Positions 28,711 through 29,772 of a DNA stretch of 29,772 nucleotides are shown piece by piece. Location: positions 1 through 29,772 of the IMG/VR virus record IMGVR_UViG_3300040809_001246. One strand, given 5' to 3'. The notes beneath the pieces are model-generated. The model made no database searches. It was not told the origin of the DNA and worked only from the letters and a program-made list of their open reading frames with translations. The position numbers and the translations under genes are program-made. Origin of the DNA: a virus. The number at the start of each line of letters is the position of its first letter. Position 1 is the first letter of the stretch.

Positions 28711-28909
28711 ACCTAACGTGCAGAGCTACCCGCCGTACTGTTTAGGCCGAGCGTGGCGTATGGCGGGTAGCGTGTAGTTATACCTAGCGAAACCAATAAA
28801 TAGTCGGCTGCTGGAGGATGCGGAAGCAGCTAAAAAAACCAATACCGGGCATCCATATTTATTCATCATCGCCTATTCCTTTTGGCATGGGCGCATAAAT
28901 CAATTACAA
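28711..28909 (+). repeat. Structured intergenic element 4 (best-defined attC-like copy)
   Basis: TACCTAAC, 7-nt spacer GTGCAGA, GCTACCCGCC (28725), 27-nt variable top, GGCGGGTAGC (28762), 5-nt spacer GTGTA, GTTATACC (28777). The 10-bp stem is perfect. Then GCGAAACCAATAAAT, hairpin GCTGCT-GGAGGATGCGGA-AGCAGC (28807-28830), ACCGGGCATCC, TTATTCAT; ATG 133 bp after GTT. Confidence 0.84.
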
Positions 28910-29122
28910 ATGAAAAAGTTTCTTCCTCAGCTTGGTAAAAATTATCAGGTAGATCATCAAAACCGAATGATTGTTATTTGGCCATTTCAGCACCTAAAAG
29001 AAGCTGAGGTAAATGTTTTTATAGACGATGACTCTAACCTGCATATTAAAACACCTTATGATGAGCATGGCTTTGACGTTGAAAAGATATCAAAGGGGCA
29101 CATCAAAATTATTTACAAATAG
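28910..29122 (+). CDS. Small unknown protein between elements 4 and 5
   Basis: 70 residues: MKKFLPQLGKNYQVDHQNRM then IVIWPFQHLKEAEVNVFIDD and a beta-type end (GFDVEKISKGHIKIIYK). Looks like a compact alpha-beta fold. No signal, no cysteines. Exactly fills the space between two elements, so it is the cassette gene of that unit. Confidence 0.7.
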   Translation: MKKFLPQLGKNYQVDHQNRMIVIWPFQHLKEAEVNVFIDDDSNLHIKTPYDEHGFDVEKISKGHIKIIYK

Positions 29123-29136
29123 CGCCCTAGCTAGGG

Positions 29137-29310
29137 TATAACGGCTGGTGCATGCGCCGTTTTAATGGCGTATGCACTTGGTGTTAGGTACTGCGAAACC
29201 AGTAAATGGACAAGGCGGCGATAGCAAGCCGGGTGACTAAAACAATGGGCATCAAACCAATATTCATTATTCACATTCACCGGGCGACTGCCAGCGTAAA
29301 CAGCAATCAC
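29137..29310 (+). repeat. Structured intergenic element 5
   Basis: TATAAC, 6-nt spacer, TGCATGCGCC (29149) - GTTTTAAT - GGCGTATGCA (29167), 6-nt spacer, GTTAGGTAC (29183). The stem has one wobble. Then GCGAAACCAGTAAAT, GGC-GGCGATAGCAA-GCC (29214-29230), GGGCATCA, AATATTCAT, CCGGGCGACTGCCAGCG; ATG 128 bp after GTT. A 12-bp palindrome CCCTAGCTAGGG (29125-29136) precedes it. Confidence 0.84.
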
Positions 29311-29772
29311 ATGAAAAACTATACAATTCAAAGTATCCCATCAAAAACAGCATATCCTTTTTTGCTAAATATTCATTATGCAAAAAGAATACCGTCTATT
29401 AGTTTTTGTTTTGGGCTTTTTAAAGCGGCTACTCTTAAAGGAGTTTGTTGTTTTGGCACACCTGCATCTAGCCCGCTTCTAAAAGGTATAGCAGGCGATA
29501 AATGGGCACCTAATGTAATCGAACTAAATAGGCTCGTATTGATTGATAATGAAAAAAATTTAGCCAGCTACTTTGTTTCTAGGTGCCTGAAAAAACTACC
29601 AAAATCAAAGGTAGTAGTATCTTATGCTGATACTGGCATGAATCATGCTGGCTATGTATATCAAGCCTGTAATTTCATCTATACCGGTTTATCGGCCAAA
29701 AGAACAGACTGGAAAGTAAAAGGTAAAGAACATTTACATGGTCACACTATTGCAGATGAGTTCAGGGGTTTT
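29311..29772 (+). CDS. Mom-like DNA-modification protein (GNAT-type), 3' end missing
   Basis: 154 residues to the window edge, frame open. Matches the Mom family of phage Mu, which adds a carbamoylmethyl-type group to adenines and shields DNA from restriction: an N-terminal ISFCFGLFKAATLKGVCCFG strand pair, then NVIELNRLVLIDN, then the signature KVVVSYADTGMNHAGYVYQACNFIYTGL. The C-terminal part is cut off. Starts at the ATG that ends element 5. In the phage context it would modify phage DNA; the modification itself cannot be read from sequence. Confidence 0.85.
   Translation, partial: MKNYTIQSIPSKTAYPFLLNIHYAKRIPSISFCFGLFKAATLKGVCCFGTPASSPLLKGIAGDKWAPNVIELNRLVLIDNEKNLASYFVSRCLKKLPKSKVVVSYADTGMNHAGYVYQACNFIYTGLSAKRTDWKVKGKEHLHGHTIADEFRGF

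Noticed and set aside
26454-29310. The repeats at the right end as a CRISPR array
   Set aside because: Copies are 175-220 bp, vary in sequence, fold as long hairpins and are separated by genes of different lengths; there are no uniform short repeats and spacers and no cas genes.
26454-29310. The elements as miniature transposons (MITEs) or insertion sequences
   Set aside because: No shared terminal inverted repeats at the ends of the full unit and no flanking target duplications; every copy points the same way and ends at a start codon.

Overview
The window is part of a tailed-phage genome (or integrated prophage), most likely from a host in the phylum Bacteroidota. The phage assignment rests on a contiguous HK97-type block: small and large terminase, portal, prohead protease and major capsid protein. 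The host assignment rests on promoters of the form TTG-N20-TAnnTTTG (perfect copies on both strands), the lack of Shine-Dalgarno sites, and A-rich leaders before start codons. No host gene is visible.

Layout. Positions 1-15115 are almost all leftward. Read in the direction of transcription (right to left) they give a ribbon-helix-helix protein, a small membrane protein, a large membrane/coiled-coil protein, a KOW-like protein, a 47-residue protein, a VRR-NUC nuclease, three small proteins, two HNH endonucleases, a glycosyltransferase-like protein, TerS, TerL, a small protein, the portal, a GIY-YIG endonuclease, the prohead protease and the capsid gene, which runs off the left edge. A mixed-strand island (about 4201-6770) interrupts this block between TerL and portal. 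It holds two tRNA-like genes, four small or unknown rightward genes and a leftward ParB-like gene. Positions 15330-25687 are a rightward DNA-metabolism block: OB-fold-like protein, SSB-like protein, SNF2 helicase-methyltransferase fusion, DUF3223-like protein, HTH initiator-like protein with iterons inside the gene, Prim-Pol/RecA-like primase-helicase, RuvC-like resolvase, then a chain of small overlapping genes. A structured leader with mutually exclusive stems and an intrinsic terminator precedes the second half of this block.

The most unusual part is 25795 to the right edge. A-T-rich rightward genes are separated by at least five copies of a structured element of about 175-220 bp. Each copy begins with a long imperfect hairpin. 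In three copies the ends resemble the R boxes of integron attC sites (TAAC ... GTTRnn), with a 6-7 nt / 5-6 nt unpaired spacer next to a 7-10 bp stem. Each copy continues into a second conserved domain with a covarying hairpin and ends 125-133 bp later at an ATG. This looks like a phage-borne cassette array. The genes between the elements include a PP-loop/PAPS-reductase-family protein, an XRE regulator, very small unknown proteins and, at the right edge, a Mom-like DNA-modification acyltransferase-fold protein. No integrase lies in the window, so the integron reading is an inference.

Other notable points: a homing endonuclease gene exactly flanked by an 11-bp direct repeat that restores the stop of portal and the start of protease; a hairpin with a conserved 15-nt loop found on both strands; an SSB-type acidic tail on both the SSB-like protein and the primase-helicase; and a tRNA with an 8-nt anticodon loop.
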